The notes: generated by a model from the sequence alone, not told the origin. Positions 8,296 to 17,757 are shown, counted from the stretch's first letter. The stretch: 64,000 bases of DNA from Nitratireductor arenosus (GCF_009742725.1 NZ_WPHG01000007.1:110899-174898), one strand, 5' to 3'. A program made the numbers and translations.

Positions 8296-9834
8296 TTAGT
8301 TCAAGGACATTCCGTAGATGACCCAGCGCTGGTCGCCGCGCGGCGCAAAGCCGTTCACACGCTCCGAAACGCCGTAGAGGTCGACACCCTGGTACAGGAA
8401 CAGCACATGCGCCTGATCGTGCATGATGCGCATGGATTTTCTGTAGATCTCCTGCCTCTTTGCGCGATCCAACTCGCTGCCGCCGGCGTCGATAAGCGTG
8501 TCGAGCTCGGGATTGTTGACGTAGGAATATCGCCAGTCCGAGCGGTACTGCGAGAGCTGAAGATCGGGATCGTCGGCGGGAGCCAGCCCGACATAGCCCA
8601 TCGGCTGCAGTTCGCGCCCGCTGAGCTGACGCAGGAACTCGCCTGGCTCGAGCGATACCATCCGGGTTCTCACGCCGACGGCGCCCAGCATGCCGGCCAC
8701 GGCTTCGGCCACTTCCCTGTCCTGCGCATAGCGCCCGGTGGGGAATTTGAACGTGATGTCGAAACCGTCGGGATAGCCGGCTTCGGCGAGCAACGCCTTC
8801 GCCTTTTCGGGATCATAGGGGTAGTCGCTGATGTCGGGATTGAAACCGACCTGCTCCTTGCGCAGCAGCTGCCCGTTGAGCGACCTCGCCTGCCCCTGAA
8901 AGAGCCCTTTGATGATGCCTTCCTTGTCGACCGCGTAATTGATCGCCTGGCGGACGCGGACATCGTGCAGGGGGCTCTCCTGGCCCGGTAGATTGGACAG
9001 GGAGACCGTGAAGATCCGATAGCTGGGGATGGACATCACCTCCAGGCCGGACTGGCCGCCGATCTGCGCCGAAGCCGCGATCGGGACATTGGTGGCAATG
9101 TCGAATTCACCGGCCATGAGCGCGGAGGCACGCACCATGTCGTCGGGGATCGGACGCAGCACGATACGCTCGATACCTTCGGGAACCTCTCCCCAATAAT
9201 CCGGATTGGCCTCCATCACCAATTCGCTGTCGCGCACCCAATCGGCCAGCTTGAAGGGGCCGGTGCCGATCGGCTTGCTGCCAAATCCGTCGGGCCCGCC
9301 GACTTCCTGCCAATAGGCAGGCGGGACGATGAAGACCTGGCTCAGCACGAGGTTAAGCGCGGGATAGCGCTGGTTGAGATAAAGCATGACCGTGTGGTCA
9401 TCGACCTTTTCGGCCCGGTCGATGACCACGGAGTAGCGCCCATAGGCCGGCGTGGTCTTTATGTCGGTGAAGATGTCGAACGAATGGACGACCGCATCGG
9501 CGTTGAAGGGCTCGCCGTTGGTAAACTGGATATTTTTGCGCAGCGAGATTCGGACCGTCTTGTCATCGACCAGTTCGTAGCCCTCGGCCAAGATCGGCTG
9601 CGCCTCATCGGAATCCGGCGGCACCCAGAACAGCGGCTCGACGATCAGACTGCCGACATTGATCTGCTCCTGAGTGGTCGAATAGTTGGGCCACAGAGAA
9701 ACGGGATCGAACCCCTGGGCAATGGACAATACGCCCTCTTCTGTCGCCGAAGCCGGAACGACCCCGACAAACTGCGAAGCCAGCAGCGACACCGACATCA
9801 AGCCGGAGAGAAAAGTTCTTCTGATTATCGTCAT
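8296..9834 (-). CDS. ABC transporter substrate-binding protein, family 5 (peptide/nickel type)
   Basis: Periplasmic solute receptor of 512 residues for the dpp-like importer. The N-terminus is an export signal: RR at residues 5-6 is followed by a hydrophobic stretch and ends near PASA (about 27-30). The mature part shows the SBP_bac_5 layout, with NGEPFNADAVVHSF near residue 105, GTGPFKLADW near 195 and DVRVRQAINYAVDKEGI near 290. Family 5 receptors bind peptides, opines, glutathione and similar ligands; the real ligand is unknown. The start follows a GGAAAGAGGGG ribosome site. A gap of 125 bp separates it from the IclR gene. Confidence 0.92.
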   Translation of the reverse strand: MTIIRRTFLSGLMSVSLLASQFVGVVPASATEEGVLSIAQGFDPVSLWPNYSTTQEQINVGSLIVEPLFWVPPDSDEAQPILAEGYELVDDKTVRISLRKNIQFTNGEPFNADAVVHSFDIFTDIKTTPAYGRYSVVIDRAEKVDDHTVMLYLNQRYPALNLVLSQVFIVPPAYWQEVGGPDGFGSKPIGTGPFKLADWVRDSELVMEANPDYWGEVPEGIERIVLRPIPDDMVRASALMAGEFDIATNVPIAASAQIGGQSGLEVMSIPSYRIFTVSLSNLPGQESPLHDVRVRQAINYAVDKEGIIKGLFQGQARSLNGQLLRKEQVGFNPDISDYPYDPEKAKALLAEAGYPDGFDITFKFPTGRYAQDREVAEAVAGMLGAVGVRTRMVSLEPGEFLRQLSGRELQPMGYVGLAPADDPDLQLSQYRSDWRYSYVNNPELDTLIDAGGSELDRAKRQEIYRKSMRIMHDQAHVLFLYQGVDLYGVSERVNGFAPRGDQRWVIYGMSLN

Positions 9835-9959
9835 GGATTTTACCCCTCTTTCCTTTTTTGCGAATAATCGATTTCACCCTGCGGCAGACCGAAGCTCCGC
9901 GGGGCATTGCCAGGTGATTGGGCCGGCATTCTCCTTCGCCAAAGCCGCGAAAGCCCTGT

Positions 9960-10724
9960 TCAGGACATCTCCACCCCACGCGACGGGTCCGACCAGAACG
10001 GGTCGCCCACGCCCTTTCCGATGCGCAGCGCCTCTTCGCGCACCCGCGCCCGCATGCGCTTCAGCAACGGCTCATCCACGGCGTCTGACGGATAAGAGAT
10101 CGAGAACGAAATGTTTTCGTGGCGCGCCGGATCACATACGGCGGCGCCAACCGCCGACACGCCCGACCGCATTCCGTCGAACAGGTTGAAGACGCCGGTA
10201 CGGCGGGTCTCCTCGATCCTGGCTAGGGCGTTCTCGCGCGCCTCGTCGCCATCGAGCTTGCCGTCGAGCGCGGTCAGGATCTGCTCGTCCGTCTGCCGCG
10301 CCAGGAGCGTAACGCCGAGCGCCGTCGGCAAGGCCGGCATGCGCCGCCCCACCGCGTGCACGAGCCGCAACGGGTAGGATCCCGACTTGGCCCGAAGGAT
10401 GATGATGTCGGCGCCGGACAACACCGCGACATAGCCCACGAACTGAAACTCCGAGACCAATTCGTCGATGCTGGCATTGACCATCGACAAGAGCGACCGC
10501 GCCGCAACGAAGCAGTCCGCCAACGCGAGCGCCTGCACCCCGAGAACGTAGCCCGCATCCCCTGCCTCGCGCTCGACAAGCCCGAATTCGCTCAACGTCT
10601 TCAGAAGGCGCGACGCTGAACTCTTCGGGATGTCCAGCTCGCGACATACTTCCCCGACCCGTAGCACCGGGCGCTCCTTGCTGAAGTGCGTGAGGATTTT
10701 GAGGCCGTTTTCGAGCGAGCTCAT
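9960..10724 (-). CDS. IclR family transcriptional regulator
   Basis: This 254-residue regulator has an N-terminal winged helix-turn-helix (residues about 5-65, with ELDIPKSSASRLLKTLSEFGLV) and the IclR effector-binding domain after it. The start is the ATG at 10724 (MSSLENGLKIL), the usual family N-terminus. An upstream in-frame start would read through operator-like DNA. It is the first gene of the dpp-M19-hyu run and probably controls it. Two near-identical operator-like repeats overlap its promoter and start, which suggests autoregulation. Confidence 0.92.
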   Translation of the reverse strand: MSSLENGLKILTHFSKERPVLRVGEVCRELDIPKSSASRLLKTLSEFGLVEREAGDAGYVLGVQALALADCFVAARSLLSMVNASIDELVSEFQFVGYVAVLSGADIIILRAKSGSYPLRLVHAVGRRMPALPTALGVTLLARQTDEQILTALDGKLDGDEARENALARIEETRRTGVFNLFDGMRSGVSAVGAAVCDPARHENISFSISYPSDAVDEPLLKRMRARVREEALRIGKGVGDPFWSDPSRGVEMS

Positions 10725-10787
10725 GTTGTTCCATATACAGCAACTATGTTGTTCTATATAGTTCAATAGCCATCCACCGTTTGTCAA
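10723..10787 (-). promoter_or_regulatory. IclR promoter with two operator-like repeats
   Basis: The segment ATGTTGTTC(C/T)ATATA occurs at 10723-10737 and 10746-10760 with one mismatch, 23 bp apart (about two helical turns). The second lies in the imperfect palindrome TTGTTCTATATAGTTCAA (10749-10766), typical in size for IclR-family sites. On the minus strand, a perfect -35 TTGACA (10782-10787) is followed after 18 bp by AACTAT (10758-10763) as a weak -10 inside that palindrome. The other repeat touches the start codon. Binding would block transcription and perhaps initiation; this is inference. Confidence 0.6.
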
Positions 10788-11049
10788 CCCGGAATCTCAA
10801 GGAACGCTCGACGGCGCATTCACCCGACCGCAAGCATCACTCACGCAGTTGTTTTTGCGGGTTCTTTTTCTTCAAGATTCCGAAGAGGGGCGTCCGGGCC
10901 GCCGCTTTGCGTCGGTCGTCCGACAGTGCTGGACACGACAAGCCGGTCTCGCAAAGCGACATGTCCGGACGACTTGCAGCCGTTCGCCGCAGACGAAAAT
11001 CGTTGCGCCGCCTGCCGTCCGCGCCCGCATTTGATAGGCTGATGTCGGT
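10788..11049. other. Intergenic, no gene recognised
   Basis: This is about 260 bp between the flavoprotein stop and the IclR promoter. Open frames here have no family resemblance and cross the signals of the neighbours. No clear terminator with a T-run was seen after the flavoprotein gene. Confidence 0.5.
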
Positions 11050-12477
11050 TTATCGGGTCGACATCTGCTCTTGCACCGTGCGCACGGCCTCTTGGCCGGC
11101 GAGGAAGCCGAAGGCGATCGCCGTCAAGAGCCCGTTGCCGGACAGATAACCGGAGACATCGGGACCTGACACGCCGCAAGCCGCGCCGCCGCCGGCGAAA
11201 AGATTGGCAAAGGGCCGGCCCTTCCGGTCAAGGACGCGGGCGCGGTCGTCGATCCGCAACCCGCCCTGGGTGTGGAACAGCGCGCCGGTCACCTTGACCG
11301 CGTAAAACGGTGGCAACAGCGGTGCCAGACCGGCAAAATCCCGCCCGAGCGGGTCGGGCTTCGCACCGACGCAAAACCGCGCCACCTCGGCCAGCGTGGC
11401 GGCGAGCCGCAATTGCGGCAGCCCGGTCAGGGCGGCGAGCGCACCGACGGTCGTCGCCGTGCGCACGGCGCCGGCGGCATGCGCCTGGCGATAGTCGGGA
11501 AAGGTGAGGCCGAAGCGGTGGACCGTTTCGTCATAGACGTTCCAGGCAAAACCGCCCGGCTGGGCGAGCACCTTGACCGCCTGCTCGGAATAGCCGCCGC
11601 TTTCATCGGCAAAGCGGTCGCCATCGCCGTTGAGTTGGATCGCGCCCTTCATCATTAGCGCCCAGGAAATCAGGATCGCGTGCGGATGGGCCAGCGAACC
11701 GTGTCCCTGATAGCCGGACATGTGCGCGAACCCGGCGCCGAGCGCCTCGCCCCAGCGTACGGCGTCCCCGGTATTGCCGGTATGGCCGTAATAAAGCGCC
11801 TTGCCAAGTTCGGGAATGTGGGCTTCCATCAGGTCCGGATCGCCGCCGAAACCGCTCGAGGCTAGAACCAGCGCGCCGCAACCCAGGGTTTCGCGTGTTC
11901 CGCCCGGTCGCTCGATCCCGACCGCGGTGATCCGGCCGTCGGGGGCGGCGTAAAGATGCGTGGCGCGCGCCTCGGTGACGATCGCGATATCCATCGCCTC
12001 GGCGGCGGCCAGCAGCCTCGCATGCAGCGCCGCGCCGGTGCGCTCGTCGACGCAATGCATACGGTGGCGGCTGTGGCCCGGGTAAAGAAAATCATCGAGA
12101 ACCTGCCAGTCGACGCCGGCGTGATCGGCGAGCCATTCCAGCGCCGGACCGATGGTTTCGGCGGCCAGGATCGCCAGTTCCGCGTCGCAACGCCCGTTCG
12201 ACTTGGCCAGGATGTCGGCCGCGAATCGCGCGGGCGTGTCGTCCGTAACGCCGATCTTTCGCTGAAAGCGGGTGGCCGGCGCGGGCACGAAGCCGGACGA
12301 CATCGCGGTCGAGCCCGACGGCGTGGCGTCGCGTTCGACAACCACCACCTCCGCGCCGGCGGCACACGCACGCAGTGCGGCGACCAGGCCGCAAGCGCCG
12401 GCGCCGATCACCACGACATCGGCCGCCGCGTCACGGCGGTCGGGCGCGGTGCGCAGAACGCGGCCTTCCACCCTCAC
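11050..12477 (-). CDS. FAD-dependent oxidoreductase (fumarate reductase/succinate dehydrogenase flavoprotein-like)
   Basis: This 475-residue flavoprotein belongs to the FAD_binding_2 family, which includes fumarate reductases, ketosteroid dehydrogenases and tricarballylate dehydrogenase. The Rossmann motif VIGAGACG is at residues 23-30 with an acidic ribose ligand E49. The C-terminal FAD contact reads NLFAGGGAACGVSGPDVSGYLSGNGLL. There is no signal peptide, so it is probably cytoplasmic. It is the last gene of the GntR-led operon and its GTG start overlaps the preceding stop by 4 bp. Members of this family introduce or reduce C-C double bonds next to carbonyls. In this operon it may desaturate the imported imide or dicarboxylate, which is inference. 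Confidence 0.87.
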   Translation of the reverse strand: MRVEGRVLRTAPDRRDAAADVVVIGAGACGLVAALRACAAGAEVVVVERDATPSGSTAMSSGFVPAPATRFQRKIGVTDDTPARFAADILAKSNGRCDAELAILAAETIGPALEWLADHAGVDWQVLDDFLYPGHSRHRMHCVDERTGAALHARLLAAAEAMDIAIVTEARATHLYAAPDGRITAVGIERPGGTRETLGCGALVLASSGFGGDPDLMEAHIPELGKALYYGHTGNTGDAVRWGEALGAGFAHMSGYQGHGSLAHPHAILISWALMMKGAIQLNGDGDRFADESGGYSEQAVKVLAQPGGFAWNVYDETVHRFGLTFPDYRQAHAAGAVRTATTVGALAALTGLPQLRLAATLAEVARFCVGAKPDPLGRDFAGLAPLLPPFYAVKVTGALFHTQGGLRIDDRARVLDRKGRPFANLFAGGGAACGVSGPDVSGYLSGNGLLTAIAFGFLAGQEAVRTVQEQMSTR

Positions 12478-13088
12478 GCCTCTTCGACCAGCTCGCGCGC
12501 TTCGGCGCAGCGCATGGTGCGGGCCACGGTGGCAAGGTCGGCGACGGCGCGCTCATGGGTGTCGCGCAAAAACGCCGCGCAACCGTCCGACAAGACGATG
12601 GTGGCAAAGTCGCGCACATGCGCGTCGCGCACCGTGGAGGCGACGCCGCCATTGGTGACGATGCCGCAAAAGATCAGCGTGTCGACGCCGGCCTTGCGCA
12701 GCAGCCATTCGAGCCGGGTCATGTAGAAGGCCGAATAGGCGATTTTTTCCACCGTCAGATCGGCCGGTTTGAGGAGATCGACCAGATCGTGGCCCCACGA
12801 ACCGGGAGCGAAATCGCCCTTGCCGAGAAACGGCCGCATCGCCTTGAGATGCGGCGCGATGAACGGTTCGCCGCGCTTGCCGGGAACCAGCGTAAAATGC
12901 GTCGAGACGATCCAGCCGCCGCGCGCGCGCAGCGCCTCGGCCACGGGCAACACGCGTTGCGGCAGGGCGGCGATGTCGTCACTGGCCTGGCCGCCGCGGG
13001 CATAAGCGCCGTCGGGATGCAGAAAATCGTTTTGCAGATCGACGATGACCAGCGCGGTGCGCGCGACATCGATTGCGGCATGCGCCAT
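12474..13088 (-). CDS. Isochorismatase-fold (cysteine hydrolase family) protein lacking the catalytic Cys
   Basis: A 204-residue protein of the isochorismatase-like fold. The catalytic Asp (VDLQND, D17) and Lys (EKIAYSAF, K115) are present. The loop that carries the nucleophilic Cys in amidases of this fold (usually TNxCV) reads VTNGGVASTVRDA, with Gly at position 148; C141 lies just before that loop. It is therefore unlikely to be an ordinary thiol amidase. It could be a vinyl-ether-type isochorismatase relative or have another role. It starts 3 bp after the hyuA stop and overlaps the flavoprotein gene by 4 bp. The fold assignment is secure, the function is open. Confidence 0.83.
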   Translation of the reverse strand: MAHAAIDVARTALVIVDLQNDFLHPDGAYARGGQASDDIAALPQRVLPVAEALRARGGWIVSTHFTLVPGKRGEPFIAPHLKAMRPFLGKGDFAPGSWGHDLVDLLKPADLTVEKIAYSAFYMTRLEWLLRKAGVDTLIFCGIVTNGGVASTVRDAHVRDFATIVLSDGCAAFLRDTHERAVADLATVARTMRCAEARELVEEA

Positions 13089-13091
13089 TTT

Positions 13092-15146
13092 TCACCCCTT
13101 TCCCGGCGTGATCACCAGATTGCCGAAACGGTCGACGGCGGCGACGAGCCCCGGGTCGACGAAGATCGTGGTATCGGGTTGTTCCAGCAGCGCCGGCCCC
13201 TCGATCACCGCGCCGACGGCGAGGCCGAGCCGCTCGTAGACACCGGCGTCGTGATAGGCGCCGTCGGCGTAGACGCGCCGGGTCGCGGTCCGGCAGTGTT
13301 CGGCCGACTTGCCGTCGACGGGGGCGAAAACCTGCATGTCGAGCGCCGGCCGGCGGCCGATCACCGCGACGCGGTGGTTCATCACCCGCTTGGGGATACC
13401 GTCCAACAGCCTCCCGAAGGCGTCGCGGTAGGCAGCGTCGAAGGCGCCGGCGACCGTTTCGGCGTCGAGCCCGCCGGGGCCGATCGCGATCGGCACGGCG
13501 ACGGAATGGGTCTGGCCGAGATAAAGCATGTCGAGTTCGAACACCCGGTCGACGCGCTCGAAGGCAACGCCGGCGCGCGCCAGCACAGTCTCGGTGTCCT
13601 CGGCGACGGCCAGCATCGCGCGACCGAGCGCTTCGGCGTCGATATCGTCCAGCAGCCGGTTGACCGTCTGGACCCGGTCGTGGCGCATATCGGCCACGAC
13701 GCAGCCGAGCGCTGAGGTGACGCCGGGAAAGCGCGGCACCAGGGCCGAGCCTAGGCCGACCTCCTTGATCAGCGCGCCTGTGTGCAATGCGCCGCCGCCA
13801 CCGAAGGGCATGGCCGCGAACCTGGCCGGGTCGTGCCCCTTTTCGATCGAGACCAGGCGGATGGCGCCGGCCATCTTGGCGTTGGCAAGCCGCAAGATCG
13901 CCTCGGCCGCGTCCTCGACCGAAAGTTCGAGCGGGCGTGCGATCTCCGTCTCGATCGCCGCACGCGCGGCCTCGATGTCGAGCCGGTCGAGCTTGCCGCC
14001 GATCGGGCGGTCGGCATTGATGCGGCCGAGCACGAGACTGGCGTCGGTGACCGTCGGACGGCTATTGCCGAGACCGTAGCAGACAGGGCCGGGATCGGAA
14101 CCGGCCGATTCGGGCCCGACCTGCAACAGGCCGCTCTTGTCGAGCCCGGCGATCGAGCCGCCGCCGGCGCCGATCGTGGTGATCTCGATCATCGGGGTGC
14201 GCACCACCAGGCCGAAATCGATCGCCGTCTGAGCGGCAAGCGTCGCCTTGCCGTCGGCCACCAGCGACACGTCGAAGGAGGTGCCGCCCATGTCGCAGGT
14301 GATGATGTTGGTAAAACCGGCCGCCCGCGCGATGGCGGTTGCAGCGATCACGCCGGCCGCCGGTCCCGACAGCGCCGTGCGCACGGGATAGCGGCGCGCG
14401 GTCTCGGCCGACATCACCCCGCCGTTCGACTGCACGATCAAAAGCTCGCCGGCAAAGCCGCGCCCGTCCAGCCCCTGTTGCAGCCGCTCCAGATAGGACG
14501 ACACCACCGGCTGCAGATAGGCGTTGAGCGTGGCGGTGGAGGCGCGCTCGAATTCGCGGATTTCCGGCAGGATCTCGGTGGCTGCGGTGACGAAGGCGTT
14601 GGGCCAGACCGAGCGCACCGCTTCGACGGCGCGGCGCTCGTTGTCGTCATTGGCGTAGCCGTTGATGAAAAACACGCACACCGCCTCGCAGCCGGCCGCG
14701 GCGAGAGCGCGAGCACGTTCGCGCACTTCGTCCTCCGCGACGGGAGTGAACACGGAGCCGTCGGCCAGCACCCGCTCGGCGACCTCGAGCCGGTCGCCAC
14801 GTTCGACCACCGGGGTGAAGCCGCCCTTCAGCCCCCAGGTGGTCGGACGGTCGCGCCGGCGCATTTCGATCACATCGCGGAACCCCTCGGTGGTGATGAT
14901 GCCGGTGCGCGCGCCCTTGCGTTCCAGAAGCGCGTTGGTGCCGACGGTGGTGCCGTGGACGAGTGTGCCAATCTCGGCGAAATCGGCGACAATCTCGGCG
15001 ATGCCCTGGACGAAGCCACGCGACTGGTCGCCGCGCGTGGAGGGAACTTTCGTCGTGACGACCGCGCCGGCGGCCTCGTCCAGCACAAAAACGTCGGTGA
15101 AGGTGCCGCCGACATCGACACCGACAATAAAGGCTCTGTCATTCAC
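13092..15146 (-). CDS. hyuA: Hydantoinase A/oxoprolinase family protein (copy 2)
   Basis: A 684-residue ATP-dependent cyclic amidase subunit. The phosphate loop GVDVGGTFTD is at residues 9-18. HGTTVGTNALLERKGA, VQSNGGVMSAE, ALSGPAAGVIAA and CDMGGTSFDVSL follow in family order, and IGAGGGSIA and FGGGGALH appear in the second half. It overlaps hyuB by 4 bp and comes after it (order B-A), the reverse of copies 1 and 3. This suggests the three pairs did not arise by simple recent duplication. With HyuB it should open a lactam or imide ring at the cost of ATP, as in N-methylhydantoin amidohydrolase and 5-oxoprolinase. Confidence 0.92.
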   Translation of the reverse strand: MNDRAFIVGVDVGGTFTDVFVLDEAAGAVVTTKVPSTRGDQSRGFVQGIAEIVADFAEIGTLVHGTTVGTNALLERKGARTGIITTEGFRDVIEMRRRDRPTTWGLKGGFTPVVERGDRLEVAERVLADGSVFTPVAEDEVRERARALAAAGCEAVCVFFINGYANDDNERRAVEAVRSVWPNAFVTAATEILPEIREFERASTATLNAYLQPVVSSYLERLQQGLDGRGFAGELLIVQSNGGVMSAETARRYPVRTALSGPAAGVIAATAIARAAGFTNIITCDMGGTSFDVSLVADGKATLAAQTAIDFGLVVRTPMIEITTIGAGGGSIAGLDKSGLLQVGPESAGSDPGPVCYGLGNSRPTVTDASLVLGRINADRPIGGKLDRLDIEAARAAIETEIARPLELSVEDAAEAILRLANAKMAGAIRLVSIEKGHDPARFAAMPFGGGGALHTGALIKEVGLGSALVPRFPGVTSALGCVVADMRHDRVQTVNRLLDDIDAEALGRAMLAVAEDTETVLARAGVAFERVDRVFELDMLYLGQTHSVAVPIAIGPGGLDAETVAGAFDAAYRDAFGRLLDGIPKRVMNHRVAVIGRRPALDMQVFAPVDGKSAEHCRTATRRVYADGAYHDAGVYERLGLAVGAVIEGPALLEQPDTTIFVDPGLVAAVDRFGNLVITPGKG

Positions 15147-16891
15147 GTGGCGGGCTCCCGGCTGCGCAGTTGGCGGGTGGCGTCGGCGTCGACGGTGCCG
15201 TTCGCCGAAAATGCCACGCCGTAGCTGACGGCCGCCTGTTCGGCGCTGACGAAACCGCGCCGCACATCGCGCGCGACCTCGTCGACCGGGCGTAAAAAGG
15301 CCGGACCGTAGCCGCCGCCGCCCGGCGTTTCGAGCCGCAGACGCTGGCCGCGGGCGAGCTTGATGCCGACCATCTTGGAGACCATCTGCGGCCGGTGCTC
15401 GCCATCGTGCTGCTGGTAGGTAAAGCGATTGGTCGCCGCGTCACCCCCGCCGACGACGCCGCGCGGGGCGAAGCGGCCGCGTTCGCCGAACAGGAACACA
15501 TCGGCCTGCTTTTCCAGTAGCTCGATCTCGTAGACGGCGCCGAGCCCGCCGCGATGGCGCCCGGGGCCGCCCGAATCCGGGCGCAGCGCCCATTGGGTGA
15601 AGCGCACCGGATAGGCCGCCTCGAGGATTTCGAGCGGCGGGATGGTGGCGGTCGAGATCGGCGCGTTGCCGTGGTTGAGGCCGTCGCCGCCGCCATGGGC
15701 GCCATGGCCGCCGCCGAAGAAGGAAAACATCACCCAGCGCTGGCCGTTTTCGCGATGGCCGGCGAGCGACAGCGCGTTGATGGTGCCGTAGGCGCAGGCC
15801 ATAGCCGGCCCCGGCGCGATGCTGGCGATCGCCTGGAAGACGACGTCGATCAGGCGCAGGATGGTCTCGGTATAGCCGCCGACCGGCTTCGGCGCCGTAA
15901 CCGAAAGCAGCGAACCGGGATCGATGCGGAACTCGACCGGTTCGAGCACGCCGGCATTGGCCGGCACGTCGCCGAAAATATGCTTCAGCGCGACGTAGCA
16001 GGCCGCCACCGTGGTGGCGCGCGAGATGTTGACCGGGCCGGCACAGGCCGGCGATGAGCGCGAAAAATCCATCACCATGCGGCCGTCGCCGATCGTCAGG
16101 TCGAGCGCGATCTTCAACGGCTCGTCGACGATGCCGTCATTGTCGAGAAAATCCTCCGCCGACACGGTCCCGGCCGGCAGCTCTGCGATCTGGGCGCGCA
16201 TCATCTCGGCCGCACGCGCCTTCAGTGCAGCAAGTGCTGCGGAAATCGTCGGCGCGCCATAATCGTCGATCAGCGCATGCATGCGTTTTTCGCCCAGTTC
16301 GAGCGCGTTGATCTGGCCGTTCAGGTCGCCGTAGAGCGACATCGGCAGGCGCGAATTCGCCGACAGGATATCGACGACGTCCTGACGGAACGCGCCGCGG
16401 TCATAGAGCTTGACCGGCGGGATCAGCATGCCCTCCTGAAAACACTCGGTGGCGGCGGGATTGTAGTTGCCCGGCACATTGCCGCCGACATCGTGCCAAT
16501 GGCCGACCGAAGCGAGAAAGCAGAACACCGCGCCATCGCGGAAGACCGGCTTGACCAGCCGGAAGTCGGACAGATGGGTGCCGCCATCGTAGGGATCGTT
16601 GAAGATCCAGACATCGCCTTCGTGGATGCCGCCCCTGAGCCTGGCCTTCTCGATGACCGCCTGCACGGCGAAGGCCATCACGCCGACGAAGATCGGCAGG
16701 CCGGACTTGCCCTGGACCAGGGTCTCGCCGGTCGCCGCGTCGTAGATGCCGTGCGAGGCGTCATGCGCCTCGGCGATGATTGGGTTGAAGGCGGAGCGGA
16801 ACAAGGTCGCGTCCATCTCGTCGGCGATCTGCTCCAGCCGTCCCTTGAGGATCGCCAGCGTTACGGCGTCGACGGTCGCGGTGCCGCTCAT
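15143..16891 (-). CDS. hyuB: Hydantoinase B/oxoprolinase family protein (copy 2)
   Basis: Complete 582-residue HyuB subunit. It has the family N-terminus (DAVTLAILKGRLEQIADEMDATL), FNDPYDGGTHLSDF near residue 95-108, VGHWHDVGG near 130 and ECFQEGMLIPP near 148-158. The C-terminal half carries HGGGDGLNHGN and the glycine-rich segment ETPGGGGYG. It starts in a 4-bp overlap with the lyase gene and ends in one with hyuA. The placement directly after the lyase and hydratase genes is unusual and ties ring opening to the carbon-skeleton steps. Confidence 0.92.
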   Translation of the reverse strand: MSGTATVDAVTLAILKGRLEQIADEMDATLFRSAFNPIIAEAHDASHGIYDAATGETLVQGKSGLPIFVGVMAFAVQAVIEKARLRGGIHEGDVWIFNDPYDGGTHLSDFRLVKPVFRDGAVFCFLASVGHWHDVGGNVPGNYNPAATECFQEGMLIPPVKLYDRGAFRQDVVDILSANSRLPMSLYGDLNGQINALELGEKRMHALIDDYGAPTISAALAALKARAAEMMRAQIAELPAGTVSAEDFLDNDGIVDEPLKIALDLTIGDGRMVMDFSRSSPACAGPVNISRATTVAACYVALKHIFGDVPANAGVLEPVEFRIDPGSLLSVTAPKPVGGYTETILRLIDVVFQAIASIAPGPAMACAYGTINALSLAGHRENGQRWVMFSFFGGGHGAHGGGDGLNHGNAPISTATIPPLEILEAAYPVRFTQWALRPDSGGPGRHRGGLGAVYEIELLEKQADVFLFGERGRFAPRGVVGGGDAATNRFTYQQHDGEHRPQMVSKMVGIKLARGQRLRLETPGGGGYGPAFLRPVDEVARDVRRGFVSAEQAAVSYGVAFSANGTVDADATRQLRSREPAT

Positions 16892-17757
16892 TGATCGTCC
16901 TCCGCGTCATAGCGTTTGCCTTCGGCGAGCAGCTCCGGCGTGCCGATGACCCCGTTCAGCCCGGCGAAATCGAACATCCGGTTGCGAAAACCCTGGTTCG
17001 AGCCGGTGGCGAGCAGATTGGCGTAATAGTCGCGCGCCGTCGCCGCGACCGCGCGCACCACACCGCCGGGGAAGATGACCAGGCCGTAGCCGAGCGCTTC
17101 CAGGCCCGCGGCATCGATCGCCGGGGTCTTGCCGCCCTCCACCATATTGGCCATCAGCGGCACGCGCCCCTTGAAACGCTGCACGATCTCGCCGATCTCG
17201 GCCAGCGATTGCGGCGCCTCGACGAACAGCATGTCGGCGCCGGCCTCGACATAGGCCTCGGCCCGGTCGAGGGCGGCCTCGAAGCCTTCGACCGCGATCG
17301 CATCGGTTCGGCCGATGATCAGGGTTTCCTCGCTGGCACGGGCATCGCAGGCGGCGCGGATCTTGCCGGCCATCTCCGCCGTCGAAATCAGCGACTTGCC
17401 GTCAAGATGGCCGCAGCGCTTCGGCATCGTCTGGTCTTCTAGTTGCAGGGCGCCGGCGCCCATGCGCTCGAACACGCGCACGGTGCGCTGCACGTTGAGC
17501 GCGTTGCCGAAGCCGTTATCGGCGTCGACCAAGATCGGCAGACCCACCCGGTCGCGCAGCGCGGCGATGGTGTCGGCGACCTCGCTCATCGAGACCAACC
17601 CGATATCCGGACGGCCGAAGCGGCTATAGGCGATCGAGGCCCCCGACAGGTAGACGGTTTCCGCGCCGGCCTGCTCGGCGATCAGGCCCGACAGGGCGTC
17701 GTAGACGCCCGGCGCGACCAGGATCGGCGGCGCCTGCAATCGTTTCCTGAGGCTCAT
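16888..17757 (-). CDS. Isocitrate lyase/PEP mutase superfamily C-C lyase (dimethylmalate lyase/oxaloacetate decarboxylase-like)
   Basis: A 289-residue TIM-barrel enzyme. The superfamily motifs are clear: LSGASIAYSRFG (38-49), VDADNGFGN (77-85, Mg ligands), QLEDQ (105-109) and PKRCGH (112-117). C115 is the general acid of true lyases such as methylisocitrate lyase and 2,3-dimethylmalate lyase; PEP mutase lacks it. The product of such an enzyme is an alpha-keto acid plus a carboxylic acid. It directly follows a LeuC/LeuD-type hydratase pair, the same gene combination that makes dimethylmaleate hydratase and dimethylmalate lyase in bacterial nicotinate breakdown. Length is right for this branch. 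The exact substrate is inferred only from context. Confidence 0.88.
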   Translation of the reverse strand: MSLRKRLQAPPILVAPGVYDALSGLIAEQAGAETVYLSGASIAYSRFGRPDIGLVSMSEVADTIAALRDRVGLPILVDADNGFGNALNVQRTVRVFERMGAGALQLEDQTMPKRCGHLDGKSLISTAEMAGKIRAACDARASEETLIIGRTDAIAVEGFEAALDRAEAYVEAGADMLFVEAPQSLAEIGEIVQRFKGRVPLMANMVEGGKTPAIDAAGLEALGYGLVIFPGGVVRAVAATARDYYANLLATGSNQGFRNRMFDFAGLNGVIGTPELLAEGKRYDAEDDQ

